A stretch of DNA of 64,000 bases from Nitrososphaerales archaeon (GTDB lineage Archaea > Thermoproteota > Nitrososphaeria > Nitrososphaerales > Gagatemarchaeaceae), in the NCBI GenBank assembly GCA_032906765.1, contig JAJTZB010000004.1:124001-188000 (forward strand), given 5' to 3'. The notes under the pieces were generated by a model, which saw only the letters and a program-made list of their open reading frames with translations, had not been told where the DNA came from and did no database searches. Positions within the stretch are counted from its first letter, which is position 1. Each line of letters starts with the position of its first letter. This document shows positions 1-8,667 of the stretch, piece by piece. Made by a program: the position numbers and the translations under genes.

Positions 1-16
1 GACACTTGCCAAGGTA

Positions 17-619
17 TTGGCAACGGCCGACATACTGATTGGACTGTACAAGAAGAACCTGGTCAAGATCAATCACTCCGTCCTCGAACTGGTCTGCGCT
101 CACAGCCTGATCAAAGACGGATACGAGGTCAAGGTGGAGCAGAGGCTGGACAAGCAGCTTGTGTGTGATGTGTACGGAAAGCGCGGCGACGGGGCGTTAA
201 TCGTTGAGATCGAGACTGGTTTCATCCCGCCGGAGGCGGCGCTACGACCTGCCACCTACGCCCAGAGCAGAATCGCGAGCAAGCTGGCGAGATACAGTAG
301 GTTCGCAGGAAAGTTCGCCCTCGGCACGACCTCCTCGTACGTGCTGGACTTCTCGCCGTTCTTCGTAAAGCCGCCTCGGTTCAGGAGTCTAGATGAGGCG
401 GCTGCGATAAAGAGGCTCACCGACATGTACTACGACAAACCTGCAATCTCGCTGCAGGAGCTGCTGTACGCCCGCATCCACTCCGTCTTCGTCATAGACG
501 TCGACAACGCCAGCACAAGAGAGGTCGACCCGGAGACGTATCTTCAGAGCGTGGCCTCGCTCGACAGGCAGGAGGCCGGGGTGCACTCGGGGGACGAGGG
601 TCGCGTGGAGAGAGGATGA
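17..619 (+). CDS. PD-(D/E)XK-like hypothetical protein, possibly 5'-partial
   Basis: The frame is open to the left edge of the window, so the true start may lie outside; the first usable start inside is TTG at 17. The 200-residue product has no named family that I recognise. Residues about 22-70 hold a helix (HSVLELVCAHSLIKDGY) followed by strands ending in DVYG and ALIVEIETG. This D...ExE spacing resembles the core of PD-(D/E)XK nuclease-fold proteins. A second protein with a similar layout is encoded at 9869-10369. The 3' end overlaps the convergent gene ending at 544 by about 75 bases. The nuclease fold is an inference from motif spacing only. Confidence 0.6.
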   Translation: MATADILIGLYKKNLVKINHSVLELVCAHSLIKDGYEVKVEQRLDKQLVCDVYGKRGDGALIVEIETGFIPPEAALRPATYAQSRIASKLARYSRFAGKFALGTTSSYVLDFSPFFVKPPRFRSLDEAAAIKRLTDMYYDKPAISLQELLYARIHSVFVIDVDNASTREVDPETYLQSVASLDRQEAGVHSGDEGRVERG

Positions 620-1032
620 GCAGACAGTGTCCACTTCGAAACCCGTCTACCTCGTTTCGCGCAGTAGTATGTCCAGATTCTCTCCCGCTGCGTCCTGATG
701 TGAGCCCTCTCATTGCTGGAGAGCCTGGGGTCGGCGCTCCGTCCTTTCGGCCTTCGCAGCCGAGGAGGCAGGTCGCCGTCGCAGAAGTAGCCCCCTCCCG
801 GGTAGCCCGTGTCCTTGCGAACAATGATTGCGGCGAAGCCGGGCGCACCGGATTCGTACTCCTTTCTGTCTACCGACCCAATCAGCTCCGAGAGAACTCT
901 TCCGCGTGAAAGTCTGAACCTCTTCATCAGCATACCGTAGTTGATTGTTCTTCGTCCCCTCGCAGCGGCGAGGAGCTCCTTCCTTGCTCGCCTGCGCAAA
1001 GACTGGACGTCCCGCCTTGATTGTCCTCGCAT
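544..1032 (-). CDS. Basic hypothetical protein with a helix-turn-helix-like segment
   Basis: I do not recognise the family with certainty. After the start at 1032 the first 60 residues are rich in Arg and Lys and contain TINYGMLMKRFRLSRGRVLS, which looks like a helix-turn-helix. This is followed by a conserved-looking block IIVRKDTGYPGGGYFC, similar in style to a domain found beside nuclease domains in bacterial and phage proteins. ATG 1032 was chosen because it lies about 26 bases from a TATA-like TTAAA at 1056-1060. The C-terminal 25 residues are low-complexity and overlap the convergent upstream gene, so the real stop region may be poorly conserved. Confidence 0.5.
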   Translation of the reverse strand: MRGQSRRDVQSLRRRARKELLAAARGRRTINYGMLMKRFRLSRGRVLSELIGSVDRKEYESGAPGFAAIIVRKDTGYPGGGYFCDGDLPPRLRRPKGRSADPRLSSNERAHIRTQRERIWTYYCAKRGRRVSKWTLSAHPLSTRPSSPECTPASCLSSEATL

Positions 1033-1054
1033 GCCGTTGGTCAGGGCTCCAACC

Positions 1055-1061
1055 CTTAAAT
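1055..1061. promoter_or_regulatory. Shared TATA-like box between divergent leaderless genes
   Basis: CTTAAAT lies about 26 bases from the minus-strand start at 1032 and about 31 bases from the plus-strand TTG at 1089. No Shine-Dalgarno sequence precedes either start. One AT element in otherwise GC-rich DNA therefore seems to serve both genes. Confidence 0.45.
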
Positions 1062-1088
1062 CTCGAACGGGCCCGTTCCGACCCATAG

Positions 1089-1457
1089 TTGCACTACTTC
1101 GTCGTTGCCTCGAAGGTCAGGGGGAAGCCGCTGGACAGGGAAGGAGCGAAGGGCGTGTCTGTGAAGTATCTCGTTGGAAATCGGGAGGGAGCGTCGAAAT
1201 TCTTCCTGAGGGAATACCACGTAGCACCAGGAGGCAACACCTCCCTCGACAGGCACCCCTACGAGCACGAGGTCTATATCCTCAAGGGGAGGGCGAATGT
1301 GAAGGTCGGGACAACAACCAGAAGAGTGGGCGTAGGCAACGCAGTATTTGTCCCATCGAACAAGGAACATCAGTTCAGGAACGCGGGGAAGCGGGAGCTC
1401 GTCTTCCTCTGCGTGAAGGGAGCCGAGGAGCTCTACGTCCACCCAAGACGGACCTAG
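1089..1457 (+). CDS. Cupin-domain protein
   Basis: A 122-residue single-domain cupin. The first cupin motif is visible around residues 46-72 (GGNTSLDRHPYEHEVYILKG, with His and Glu metal-ligand positions). The second is around residues 84-104 (GNAVFVPSNKEHQFRNAG). These form a small beta-barrel that normally binds a metal. The start is TTG at 1089, leaderless behind the TATA-like box at 1055-1061. Such proteins range from isomerases to sensor domains, so the substrate cannot be assigned. It converges on the CBS gene ending at 1475. Confidence 0.8.
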   Translation: MHYFVVASKVRGKPLDREGAKGVSVKYLVGNREGASKFFLREYHVAPGGNTSLDRHPYEHEVYILKGRANVKVGTTTRRVGVGNAVFVPSNKEHQFRNAGKRELVFLCVKGAEELYVHPRRT

Positions 1458-1474
1458 AACTGGATCCCTCGCCG

Positions 1475-1987
1475 TTAATCTTCGAGGGTCTTCCCTATTC
1501 GGAACTGGTCGCCAACAATCGACCTCATGTTGAGGAGGCCGAGCGGCTTTCCGCCGTCGGTCACGAACAGGGTCCTAATCTTGCGGGTGGCCATCAGCTT
1601 GACCGCTTCAGTCAATGAGGTGTCGGCCGTCACCGAGATCATGGGCGATGACATGATCTTCCTGACAGGGATGCTGGAGGGGAGCAGATCGTCTGCCGCG
1701 ACCTTGTTCAGGATGTCCCTCTCTGTGACTATTCCTACGGGCTTCCCCTCTACTAGAACGAGGATGTTGCCCAGATTGTTCTTTCGCATCATCTGCGCCG
1801 CCTTCATGACTGACTCGTTGACGTCGATCGTGAGCGGGTCTGTCTTGACGAAGTTCCTGACTGTGGTGACCTTCGCTTCGGCCTTCTCAAGCCAGAACGT
1901 GAGCGAGTAATGGCAGTTGGGACACTCGTCCGGCGTCTTGTCCCCCTCGAAGACGTGACCGCACCTGTAGCACTCCCACTTTGTCAA
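1475..1987 (-). CDS. Zinc-ribbon plus tandem CBS-domain protein
   Basis: The predicted product has a rubredoxin-like zinc ribbon at its N-terminus (WECYRCGH, then DECPNCHY, two CxxC pairs within the first 30 residues), followed by two CBS domains that include the typical GIVTERDIL segment. CBS pairs bind adenine nucleotides and act as energy or ligand sensors. The start was set at TTG 1987, about 27 bases downstream of the minus-strand TATA TTAATATAT (2011-2025). The open frame extends 260 bases further upstream, but that part has low-complexity Arg/Ala/Gly composition and overlaps the next gene. A second CBS protein lies at 4320. Confidence 0.82.
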   Translation of the reverse strand: MTKWECYRCGHVFEGDKTPDECPNCHYSLTFWLEKAEAKVTTVRNFVKTDPLTIDVNESVMKAAQMMRKNNLGNILVLVEGKPVGIVTERDILNKVAADDLLPSSIPVRKIMSSPMISVTADTSLTEAVKLMATRKIRTLFVTDGGKPLGLLNMRSIVGDQFRIGKTLED

Positions 1988-2049
1988 GCCTATGATGGAT
2001 GCAGCGACTCGTGATATATTAATCGTAGTTCGGGGCGATGCGCAGCTAC

Positions 2050-2724
2050 TCAGGCGGACACGACCCTGTCGAGCTCCTTCTCCCTCTGCCTGTAGTCGGG
2101 GAGGACGGCCCCAAGTCTCCGCCTGAAGGAGGGGGAGTGATTGTGCTCGGTGAGGTGCGCCAGTTCGTGGAGCAGGACGTATTCCCTGACGGGCGGGGGG
2201 AGGGCGATGAGCTGCCAGCTGAACGAGAGCCTGCCGTCCCGCGTGCAGCAACCCCAGTTCTTGATCTCCCTGACGTCTGCCCTCCGGTACTGGACAGCGA
2301 GCCTCCGTGCAAGCTCGGGCAGCGTCCTAATCACGTATGCTGAGGACTCTTTGAGGAACCAGCGCCTTACTAGCTCCTTGGTGCTCGACCTGTCGTGGGC
2401 CATGATAACGACAGCGCCTTTGTCTGCATCGAGGCGCAGTTCTTCTCTTCCGCTGGTCTGCACGAAGACGAGCTTCAGGCGCCTGCCGTCGAACATCACT
2501 GACCCGTCGTCCAAGACCTTGCGGGCGTGCACCAACTCTTCGCGGTGTTTCAGAACCCACGACTCTCTTTTCCTGATGGCAGATTCGGCGTCGAACGATT
2601 TCGGGCGCGGAGAGACTATCTCAAGCATCGAGTCTGGTCTGAACCTGAAGTAAGTGTAACGCCTGCCTCTCCCCTTCACGACAGTGTACTCGACCCGTTG
2701 GCCTCCCAAAGTTATCGAGGGCAC
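2050..2724 (-). CDS. YgjP/SprT-like zinc metallopeptidase (DUF45)
   Basis: The 224-residue protein carries the zinc-binding motif YVLLHELAHLTEHNHSPSF near residue 185 (HExxH plus a downstream His), typical of the DUF45/YgjP family of predicted metallopeptidases. The preceding block REIKNWGCCTRDGRLSFSW matches the family's conserved segment. The N-terminal part (FRFRPDSMLEIVSPR) also fits. The cellular substrate is unknown for this family. Length is normal. It converges on the CBS gene and diverges from trpB2. Confidence 0.88.
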   Translation of the reverse strand: MPSITLGGQRVEYTVVKGRGRRYTYFRFRPDSMLEIVSPRPKSFDAESAIRKRESWVLKHREELVHARKVLDDGSVMFDGRRLKLVFVQTSGREELRLDADKGAVVIMAHDRSSTKELVRRWFLKESSAYVIRTLPELARRLAVQYRRADVREIKNWGCCTRDGRLSFSWQLIALPPPVREYVLLHELAHLTEHNHSPSFRRRLGAVLPDYRQREKELDRVVSA

Positions 2725-2840
2725 TGTCTCAATTCGCGGAGCGGTCGTGTAGATAACTGATTCCAGTCAGATGGTCTGGAGGAGGGAAACTCCTGTCACC
2801 GCGAGGAGCGGCGAGGAAGAGGAAGGTTCGTTGAGAGAGG

Positions 2841-2861
2841 TTTTATGTACAATTCTGTACA
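2841..2861 (+). promoter_or_regulatory. TATA-like box and two TGTACA boxes before trpB2
   Basis: TTTTATGT at 2841-2848 sits about 28 bases before the GTG start of trpB2. It is overlapped and followed by TGTACA at 2846-2851 and again at 2856-2861, ten bases apart, one helical turn. TGTACA is the TRP-box consensus bound by the TrpY repressor of Methanothermobacter. The regulator itself is not in the window. Confidence 0.55.
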
Positions 2862-2871
2862 TTGAGCCGCT

Positions 2872-4170
2872 GTGCGCGTCGACCAAATCATTCTATCCCC
2901 GGAAGAGGTCCCGAAGAAATGGTACAACATAATCCCCGATATCCCAGGGGGGCTCCCGCCCCCGAAGGAGCCAGGGGACGGCGAATCTAGGATCGAGGGG
3001 CTGAAGAAGCGGCTTGTCGGAGAGTGCCTCAAGCAGGAGGGCTCCACCTCGAGCTGGATCGACATCCCTGAAGAAGTGAGGGAGCTGTACATCCACGCCG
3101 GGAGGCCCAGGCCCCTCTACAGGGCGAGGCGCATGGAGGAGGCGCTGCATCTGAAGAAGGTCAGAATCTACTACAAGAGGGAGGACCTCAGCCCGACGGG
3201 GTCTCACAAGGTCAACACCGCCCTGGCCCAGGCCTACTACGCTGCGAAGGAGGGGAAGAGGACCCTTGTCACAGAGACCGGGGCAGGCCAGTGGGGCACG
3301 GCCCTTGCCTATGCCTCGCGTTTGATGGGGCTCGACACCGCGGTCTTCTGGGTGAGGACGGTGTACGACTGGAAACCCGAGAGGAAGGCGTTGATGCAGC
3401 TCTACGGCGCGAGGGTCTACGCGTCCCCGAGCAGCGAGACGCCGTTCGGGCGGCGGCTCCTCGCCCAGGACCCCAAGCACCCCGGCTCCTTGGGAATCGC
3501 TGTCTCCGAGGGGCTCGAGTACACGGACCTTGGCGCAGATAGGGCATACTGCCTCGGCTCCGTCCTGAACCACGTGCTGATCCACCAGTCTGTGATCGGG
3601 CTCGAGTCTATCAAGCAGCTCGAGAGCGTCGACGACTCGCCCGACCTGGTGGTCGCCTGCCTCGGAGGAGGCTCCAACTTCGGGGGCATCGCCCTCCCGT
3701 TCCTAGGCGAGGTGTTGAAGGGGAAGAGGAAGTGCGAGTTCCTGGCAGCGCAGTCGGAGGCTGCTCCCAACCTCGTGAAGGGGGAGTACAGGTACGACTT
3801 CGGGGACACGGCTGGCCACACGCCCCTCCTGAAGATGTACACGCTCGGCCATGAGACGTCGATGACCCCCATCAGGTCAGACGGGCTGAGGTACCACGCT
3901 GCTGCACCCATCATAAGCGCGCTGAGGAGCAAGGGGTACATCAGGGCCGTGGCGTACCCGAGCGACGAGCAGCTCGTGTTCGAAGCCGCCAAGCTGTTCC
4001 TGGAGACCGAAGGCTGGCTGATAGCAGGCGAATCGGCGCACGCCGTCAGGGCCGCGATTGACGAGGCCAGGAGTTCGGAGGAGAAGGGGGAGGAGAAGTG
4101 CATCCTCGTCAACATCAGCGGGCACGGGTTCCTCGACCTGGACGCGTACAGGAGCAAGCTGCACCTCTAG
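2872..4170 (+). CDS. trpB: Tryptophan synthase beta chain, TrpB2 type
   Basis: PLP-dependent enzyme that condenses indole with L-serine to form tryptophan. The PLP lysine is in SPTGSHKVNTALAQAY (about residue 113), followed by TETGAGQWG. The phosphate-binding loop is GGGSNFGG near residue 265. At 432 residues, with an extra N-terminal segment (PEEVPKKWYNIIPDIP), it is the longer TrpB2 form, which often stands apart from trpA. No trpA or other trp gene is in the window. GTG 2872 was chosen from the TATA spacing. Two TGTACA boxes in the promoter suggest control by tryptophan. TrpB2 proteins may work with or without TrpA; which applies here cannot be told. Confidence 0.93.
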   Translation: MRVDQIILSPEEVPKKWYNIIPDIPGGLPPPKEPGDGESRIEGLKKRLVGECLKQEGSTSSWIDIPEEVRELYIHAGRPRPLYRARRMEEALHLKKVRIYYKREDLSPTGSHKVNTALAQAYYAAKEGKRTLVTETGAGQWGTALAYASRLMGLDTAVFWVRTVYDWKPERKALMQLYGARVYASPSSETPFGRRLLAQDPKHPGSLGIAVSEGLEYTDLGADRAYCLGSVLNHVLIHQSVIGLESIKQLESVDDSPDLVVACLGGGSNFGGIALPFLGEVLKGKRKCEFLAAQSEAAPNLVKGEYRYDFGDTAGHTPLLKMYTLGHETSMTPIRSDGLRYHAAAPIISALRSKGYIRAVAYPSDEQLVFEAAKLFLETEGWLIAGESAHAVRAAIDEARSSEEKGEEKCILVNISGHGFLDLDAYRSKLHL

Positions 4171-4319
4171 TTCTGAGCAACAAGACAGGGGACAGGCTGG
4201 CATGATGCCGTGCGAGTCGAGTCCTGGAGGCGGCTCGCGGCATTCGGTCGGACCGCGTCTCCCTGCAAGGAAGAATTCCTAACCGTTAATAGCTGGGGCT
4301 CGGCTGCTGGAAGACGCTC

Positions 4320-4772
4320 TTGCCAAAGGCCAAGCCAAAGGCGCCGAGCATGAAGACGAAGGACCTGATGCAGGTGCCTCCAGTCACAGTCGGCGAGGAC
4401 GCGACGATAGAGGAGGTCGCAGGAATCATGTGGAACAAGAACATCGGCAGTGCGATCATAGTGAACGAAGTTGGCGCGATGGAAGGAATCGTCACAGAGA
4501 GGGACATAATCTTCGCGGTTACAAAGTCGTTGACCGGTAAGGAAATCCCGGTTTCGAGCATAATGTCCAGGACAGCGCTAGTCGCCTCCCCCAACGAGGA
4601 CCTCACGACAACCATCGACAGGATGATCAAAGCCGGGGTGCGTCATCTCCCCGTCCTCGACAAGGAGGGTACCCCTGTTGGCATGATTTCGATGCGCGAC
4701 GCACTCAACATCAGCGAGCCGTTGCTGAAGTTCATCCTCCAGTCGACGAGGAAGAAACGGAGAGGTCGCTGA
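4320..4772 (+). CDS. Tandem CBS-domain protein
   Basis: A 150-residue protein of two CBS domains with little else. Domain 1 covers residues about 15-80 (LMQVPPVTV through GIVTERDII) and domain 2 residues about 83-140 (SRTALVASPNEDL through GMISMRDAL). The N-terminus (MPKAKPKAPSMKTK) and C-terminus (RKKRRGR) are basic. It probably binds an adenine nucleotide and regulates a partner that is not identifiable. The start is TTG 4320, about 33 bases after GTTAATAG. It is related to the CBS protein at 1475-1987 but lacks the zinc ribbon. Confidence 0.85.
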   Translation: MPKAKPKAPSMKTKDLMQVPPVTVGEDATIEEVAGIMWNKNIGSAIIVNEVGAMEGIVTERDIIFAVTKSLTGKEIPVSSIMSRTALVASPNEDLTTTIDRMIKAGVRHLPVLDKEGTPVGMISMRDALNISEPLLKFILQSTRKKRRGR

Positions 4773-4889
4773 TCCAGCCGCTCAGCTCGAGTCCCATTAC
4801 ATTGTCATACGATTAGACTGGTGCGCGGAAGAAGCTGAGATGGATCATTCCACCACTACAATCTAGGTGCGCGCTCGGCAGTCGACCTA

Positions 4890-5250
4890 GCGAAAGCGTA
4901 GAGGAAGAAGGGAGCGGCGAAGCTCGGGGCCTCCTTGGAGGCGGGACAGAGGGCGACCACCGAGCCCAAGTCGATCGCTGGCGGCTTTTCCAACCTCTGT
5001 TGGGGAGTTGGCCTTCGACGTGTGCGGGAAGCTCGTCGACGGTACGTACAGGGCATCGGAAGAACAGACACACGAGGCGATGAAAGTGTAGATTCAGGAA
5101 GCGCATGTGTTTCCCGAACCGTCGGGTGCCACTCCCGTCGCCGCGCTTCTTGCTGGGAAGGACCTCGACAGGCTGGGAGAAAGGGTGGTCCTCGTAATCT
5201 CAGGGGGAAATGTCTCTCTGGAGTTGCTGAAGAAGGTCATCTCTCGATAG
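4890..5250 (+). pseudogene. ilvA: Decayed threonine/serine dehydratase (3' part)
   Basis: Pieces of a PLP-dependent threonine dehydratase can be read in two frames. One reads AKLGASLEAGQRATTEPKSIAGG. In a shifted frame, ELAFDVCGKLVDGTYRASEE runs through an in-frame TAG into VFPEPSGATPVAALLAGKDL and VVLVISGGNVSLELLKK. The last pieces match the family's C-terminal EPSGA and SGGN blocks. The N-terminal half with the PLP lysine is missing. At least one frameshift and one stop make it non-functional. It fills the space between the CBS gene and the MFS transporter. Confidence 0.72.
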
Positions 5251-5282
5251 TCTAAAATGCGGGGTGGGAAGGGCGTGCCAGT

Positions 5283-6782
5283 TTGACAGTGAGAGAGCCC
5301 GAGCCAGCCAGCGGACTGCCGCGCTGGACCATACTCTCTGTGACGACCCTCAGCTCCTTCATGGTAGCGCTTGACTCGAACATAGTCACGATTGCGCTGC
5401 CTGCGATGTCGAAGGGGTTGTCGTCTGGGGTGTCACTCCTTGGATGGGTGGTCACGGGCTACATCATCGCTGCCGCGGCGCTGGTGCTTCAGGCTGGGAA
5501 GATGGGGGACAACTACGGCAAGAAGAGGGTCTACCTGTTAGGCTTCGCCATTTTCGGTTTCGCCTCTGCCCTCTGCGGCCTGAGTCAAAGCGCCGTCGAG
5601 CTGGTGACCTTCCGAGTGGTTCAGGGAATCGGGGCCTCTGTGCTGACCGCCACGGGACTTCCGCTGATCTTCGCCTCGTTCCGACCCAACGAGAGGGGTT
5701 CGGCGATAGGAGTCAATTCTATCGCGTGGGGCATGGGTGCTGTCGCCGGTCCTCTCCTCGGCGGCATACTGACGCAGATTGACTGGAGGTTCATCTTCTA
5801 CGTTAACGTGCCAGTCGCGGCCGCAGCCATCCTGGTCGCGTTCAGGCGGATTCCCGCCGCGCTCGATGTGAGGGGCGGGAACGCAAGCAGGTTGAACCTC
5901 GTCAACGCGACTTTGCTCGGGCTGGCGGTCACTCTAGTGATGCTTTGGCTGAGCTTCTTCGACTACAGGCTGGTGCCGGCGGCAATCTTGGCAGCGGGCC
6001 TCTTCGTGGCTGCGGAGGCGAGGTCGGGGAACCCTATCCTCAACAAGGAGCTGATGCGAAACAGGGGTTTCGTCTACTCCGTCCTTGCCCTTGCGCTGAT
6101 GCAGATTGGGTTCTTCGGGATAACGTTCGTCATGTCATTCTACTTCCAGTCGATATCCGGCTTCTCTCCGGTCGTTGCCGGCCTGTGGATATCGCCCCTG
6201 CCCGTGGCGCTGGCAGTCTTCAACCCCATAGGAGGGAGGGTCTTCGACAGGTTGCGGAGGTCGGCGGTGGCCTCCATCGTCGGTGGACTGCTGGCGGCCG
6301 GCTCCGTGGTCGTGCTGAGCGCAACGATGGGTTCTGCCTCGCCCGGGCTGTACGTCGCCGCTCTGCTCGGGGTGGTTGGCGTGGGAGGAGGCTTGGTGTG
6401 GGCGCCGTCCATCGCCTCTGCGCTGAAGTTCGCCCGGCAGGAGCTCCGCGGGGTCGCAAACGGCACGGCTTTCACTCTCATCTTCATAGCCTACGCAGTC
6501 AGCGTGGCCCTCGTGGTCTCTGTATCAGCCGCCTCGCTGCCGCCCACGCTGGTCGGGCAGATCTACCTCGGGAGCGTCTCCGGGCTGACAGCGCCACAGG
6601 CAGCCCTCTTCGCGGGTGGCCTCTCGAAGGCGCTCTTGGCCCTCGCCGTGGTCATCCTGGCCTCCATTCCGCTGTACTTCTTGGTCATGAGGGAGCAAGG
6701 AAGGCGCTTCCGTCCCTACGCACCCACCCCGGCAGGCTCGGGGGCCCCAGAAACGATGACGGCCCCGGCTGGCCAAGGATAG
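5283..6782 (+). CDS. MFS multidrug exporter, DHA2 (14-helix) family
   Basis: Membrane protein of 499 residues with about 14 hydrophobic helices, the DHA2/EmrB-QacA layout for proton-driven drug export. Family signatures are visible: LDSNIVTIALPAMSK in helix 1, GKMGDNYGKKRVYLLGF between helices 2 and 3, RVVQGIGASVLTATGLPLI in helix 4 and the antiporter motif AWGMGAVAGPLLGG in helix 5. The start is TTG 5283, about 29 bases after TCTAAAATG. The cargo cannot be predicted. It stands alone, with decayed genes on both sides. Confidence 0.9.
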   Translation: MTVREPEPASGLPRWTILSVTTLSSFMVALDSNIVTIALPAMSKGLSSGVSLLGWVVTGYIIAAAALVLQAGKMGDNYGKKRVYLLGFAIFGFASALCGLSQSAVELVTFRVVQGIGASVLTATGLPLIFASFRPNERGSAIGVNSIAWGMGAVAGPLLGGILTQIDWRFIFYVNVPVAAAAILVAFRRIPAALDVRGGNASRLNLVNATLLGLAVTLVMLWLSFFDYRLVPAAILAAGLFVAAEARSGNPILNKELMRNRGFVYSVLALALMQIGFFGITFVMSFYFQSISGFSPVVAGLWISPLPVALAVFNPIGGRVFDRLRRSAVASIVGGLLAAGSVVVLSATMGSASPGLYVAALLGVVGVGGGLVWAPSIASALKFARQELRGVANGTAFTLIFIAYAVSVALVVSVSAASLPPTLVGQIYLGSVSGLTAPQAALFAGGLSKALLALAVVILASIPLYFLVMREQGRRFRPYAPTPAGSGAPETMTAPAGQG

Positions 6783-6791
6783 GAAGCGGAG

Positions 6792-7137
6792 GTGGGAACC
6801 GGACCTGAGAGCAGACCGAGGCCGAGAATAGAATCACTCTCTGACCTCATCTTCGGGCTCGCCCTGTCGATAGGCGCCAATGCGCTGGTCATCAGTCCGC
6901 CGAGCTTTGTCCCAGGACTCTACGCGGACATCGGTGCCAAAGGACATGGTGAGGCAGCTCCGGTCCGAGGCAGTCAGCTGGCTGCTAGGTGGAGCCATCT
7001 TCCTTCTCTCGGCTGCTCCAGTCTTCGGACATGTTCTCGTGGACCGCACTTTGTTGAGGACGGACCTTTGGGTCGCTGCGATGATCATTGTCTGGCTGCG
7101 GCGTTATGCGAGAAAGGTCATGCCAGAATATCGTTGA
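6792..7137 (+). pseudogene. Decayed TMEM175/DUF1211-like potassium channel
   Basis: The first frame reads RIESLSDLIFGLALSIGANA, the hallmark first helix of the TMEM175/DUF1211 family (R-x-E-x-x-S-D-x-x-F). It then runs into unrelated sequence. In another frame a plausible family C-terminus follows (WLLGGAIFLLSAAPVFGH and LWVAAMIIVWLRRYARK, ending at 7137). The central helices are missing, so an internal deletion or frameshift has inactivated the gene. Confidence 0.6.
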
Positions 7138-7184
7138 TGGGAAACGGATGTGAGAGTTGGCTTCTCGGCTGAACTGAGCCGGAA

Positions 7185-7706
7185 CTACTTCGAGTGATAT
7201 CCCAGGCTGTGAATCAGACTGAACTGGTTCTTGTTCGCTAGTGTGATTGCGGCGATCTCGAGGAGCTCCTCGTCCGTCATCCCGAGAGTCTTGAACGCGT
7301 TGACCACGCCGTCCTTGTTGTGGGGATCCTCAGCTATCGCGTACGCGTAAATCAACAGGTTCTTCGTCTTCTGGTCGAGCATCGTCTTCTTGATGTCCTT
7401 GTCCAGCGTCTTGATCTCCTCGTCGTTCATGCCGATGCTCCTCAGCTCTTTGTCGCAGAGGCCCTTGCAGATCTTGCAGCCGTCAGCCTTCGCCACCTCG
7501 TAGCTTATCATCGCAAGCTGTTGCTTCGTCAGGTGGCTCTGGGCCATCATGTCCCTCTGGGCCCCCCAGTATACCTGGAGCAGTTCGGGGCTGGCGGAGA
7601 GGAACGTCAGGGCGAAAGGAATCTGGCCTCCTTCTTTCGCAATCTGGTCGTAGACCTCCTTCAGCCTTCCCGTAGCGTCGGCGGGTGGCGTTACCTTAAC
7701 TGTCAA
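7185..7706 (-). CDS. Carboxymuconolactone decarboxylase / AhpD-like protein
   Basis: A 173-residue all-helical protein of the CMD/AhpD superfamily. The redox or active-site motif is CKICKG near residue 93, preceded by LTKQQLAMISYEVAKADG, the usual helix leading into the CxxC. Members are peroxidase-cycle disulfide reductases (AhpD) or decarboxylases. No AhpC is adjacent, so the role is open; a peroxidase-like function is an inference from CxxC. The start is TTG 7706. Confidence 0.82.
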   Translation of the reverse strand: MTVKVTPPADATGRLKEVYDQIAKEGGQIPFALTFLSASPELLQVYWGAQRDMMAQSHLTKQQLAMISYEVAKADGCKICKGLCDKELRSIGMNDEEIKTLDKDIKKTMLDQKTKNLLIYAYAIAEDPHNKDGVVNAFKTLGMTDEELLEIAAITLANKNQFSLIHSLGYHSK

Positions 7707-7908
7707 CCTATCTAATCACGGGTGGTTCCCGCCTCGTATATTTCCTTATCGTGCCTCCCGCACCTTGACCCTTTTGTGAAAGGTTTCAAACCTGTTGAAA
7801 GAGAGTGGGGCTGCTCAATCACGTCCGATGGCCTAGGCGCCCTGAGTTGTTTGCCTCTTCTGCGGACCGCTTGTGGGCTCCAACTAGAGGACGCGAGGGA
7901 TTGCTGAA

Positions 7909-8667
7909 TCAGACCCTGATTCTTCTGAATGCTAGGACTGCCAGCGCGAACATCGCAACAGATTCGACTGCTAGGACAAGCAGCTGGGCGATGACGATGG
8001 GCGTTATCCCTCCGAAGAGGCCCGCCCTGAAGAGGTTCGTAGTGTAGGTGAGGGGATTCAAGTAGCTCACAACTTGAATCGCGGGCGGCGCGAAGTTGGG
8101 TGGATAGAACACGGACGAGGTGAAGAGGAAGACGAAGAACGCGAAAGTCGACACGATCTGGAATGTCTCGGAAGACCTCAGTGCGACGGATATCGCAATC
8201 GCGAATGTGCCGAAGAACATCGTGCCAAGGAAAATCGCCACTGCCACTAGGGCACCGCCTTCTACAGTCAGAGATAGTCTCCCGCCGAGAACGGGTATGG
8301 CGATGAGAAAGACGAGCAGAGAGCCCGCGATTCCAAGTATCAGCGTGGCGAAGATGATGCTCAGGATGTACTGGGCCCTTGTGAAGGGGCCCATCAGGAT
8401 TTGCTCGAACATCCCGTTCTTCCTGTCGAACCACAGCTGCGTGCCCGCGTTCGTACCCGAGTTGATGACCGTGAGGGTGACAGCGCCGGCGGCGAGGAAG
8501 ACCGGGTAGCTGAACGTCACACCGCCCACTTCGAACGGAGGGATGATTCCACCTAGGGCGTAGCCCTGCACGATGAAGAAGAGTGGGAAGATGAGTTCGA
8601 AGAACAGGGTGATCCTGTCCAGGTTGGCCCGCAGGTTCCTGTAGGTGAGCCGGAGGTAGACGTTCAA
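7909..8667 (-). CDS. ABC-2 type exporter permease
   Basis: Membrane subunit of 252 residues with about six helices. The N-terminus YLRLTYRNLRANLDRITLFF precedes helix 1, and NPLTYTTNLFRAGLFG near the C-terminus is the ABC-2 signature region. It overlaps the ATPase gene by four bases (ATG within the stop region at 8664-8667), so the two form one operon. Together they probably export a small hydrophobic compound or lipid, as in the DrrAB group. Confidence 0.88.
   Translation of the reverse strand: MNVYLRLTYRNLRANLDRITLFFELIFPLFFIVQGYALGGIIPPFEVGGVTFSYPVFLAAGAVTLTVINSGTNAGTQLWFDRKNGMFEQILMGPFTRAQYILSIIFATLILGIAGSLLVFLIAIPVLGGRLSLTVEGGALVAVAIFLGTMFFGTFAIAISVALRSSETFQIVSTFAFFVFLFTSSVFYPPNFAPPAIQVVSYLNPLTYTTNLFRAGLFGGITPIVIAQLLVLAVESVAMFALAVLAFRRIRV

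Noticed and set aside
7712-8434. A long minus-strand frame overlapping the ABC permease.
   Set aside because: It is a shadow of the ABC-2 permease in another frame, with Arg/His-rich composition and no motif.
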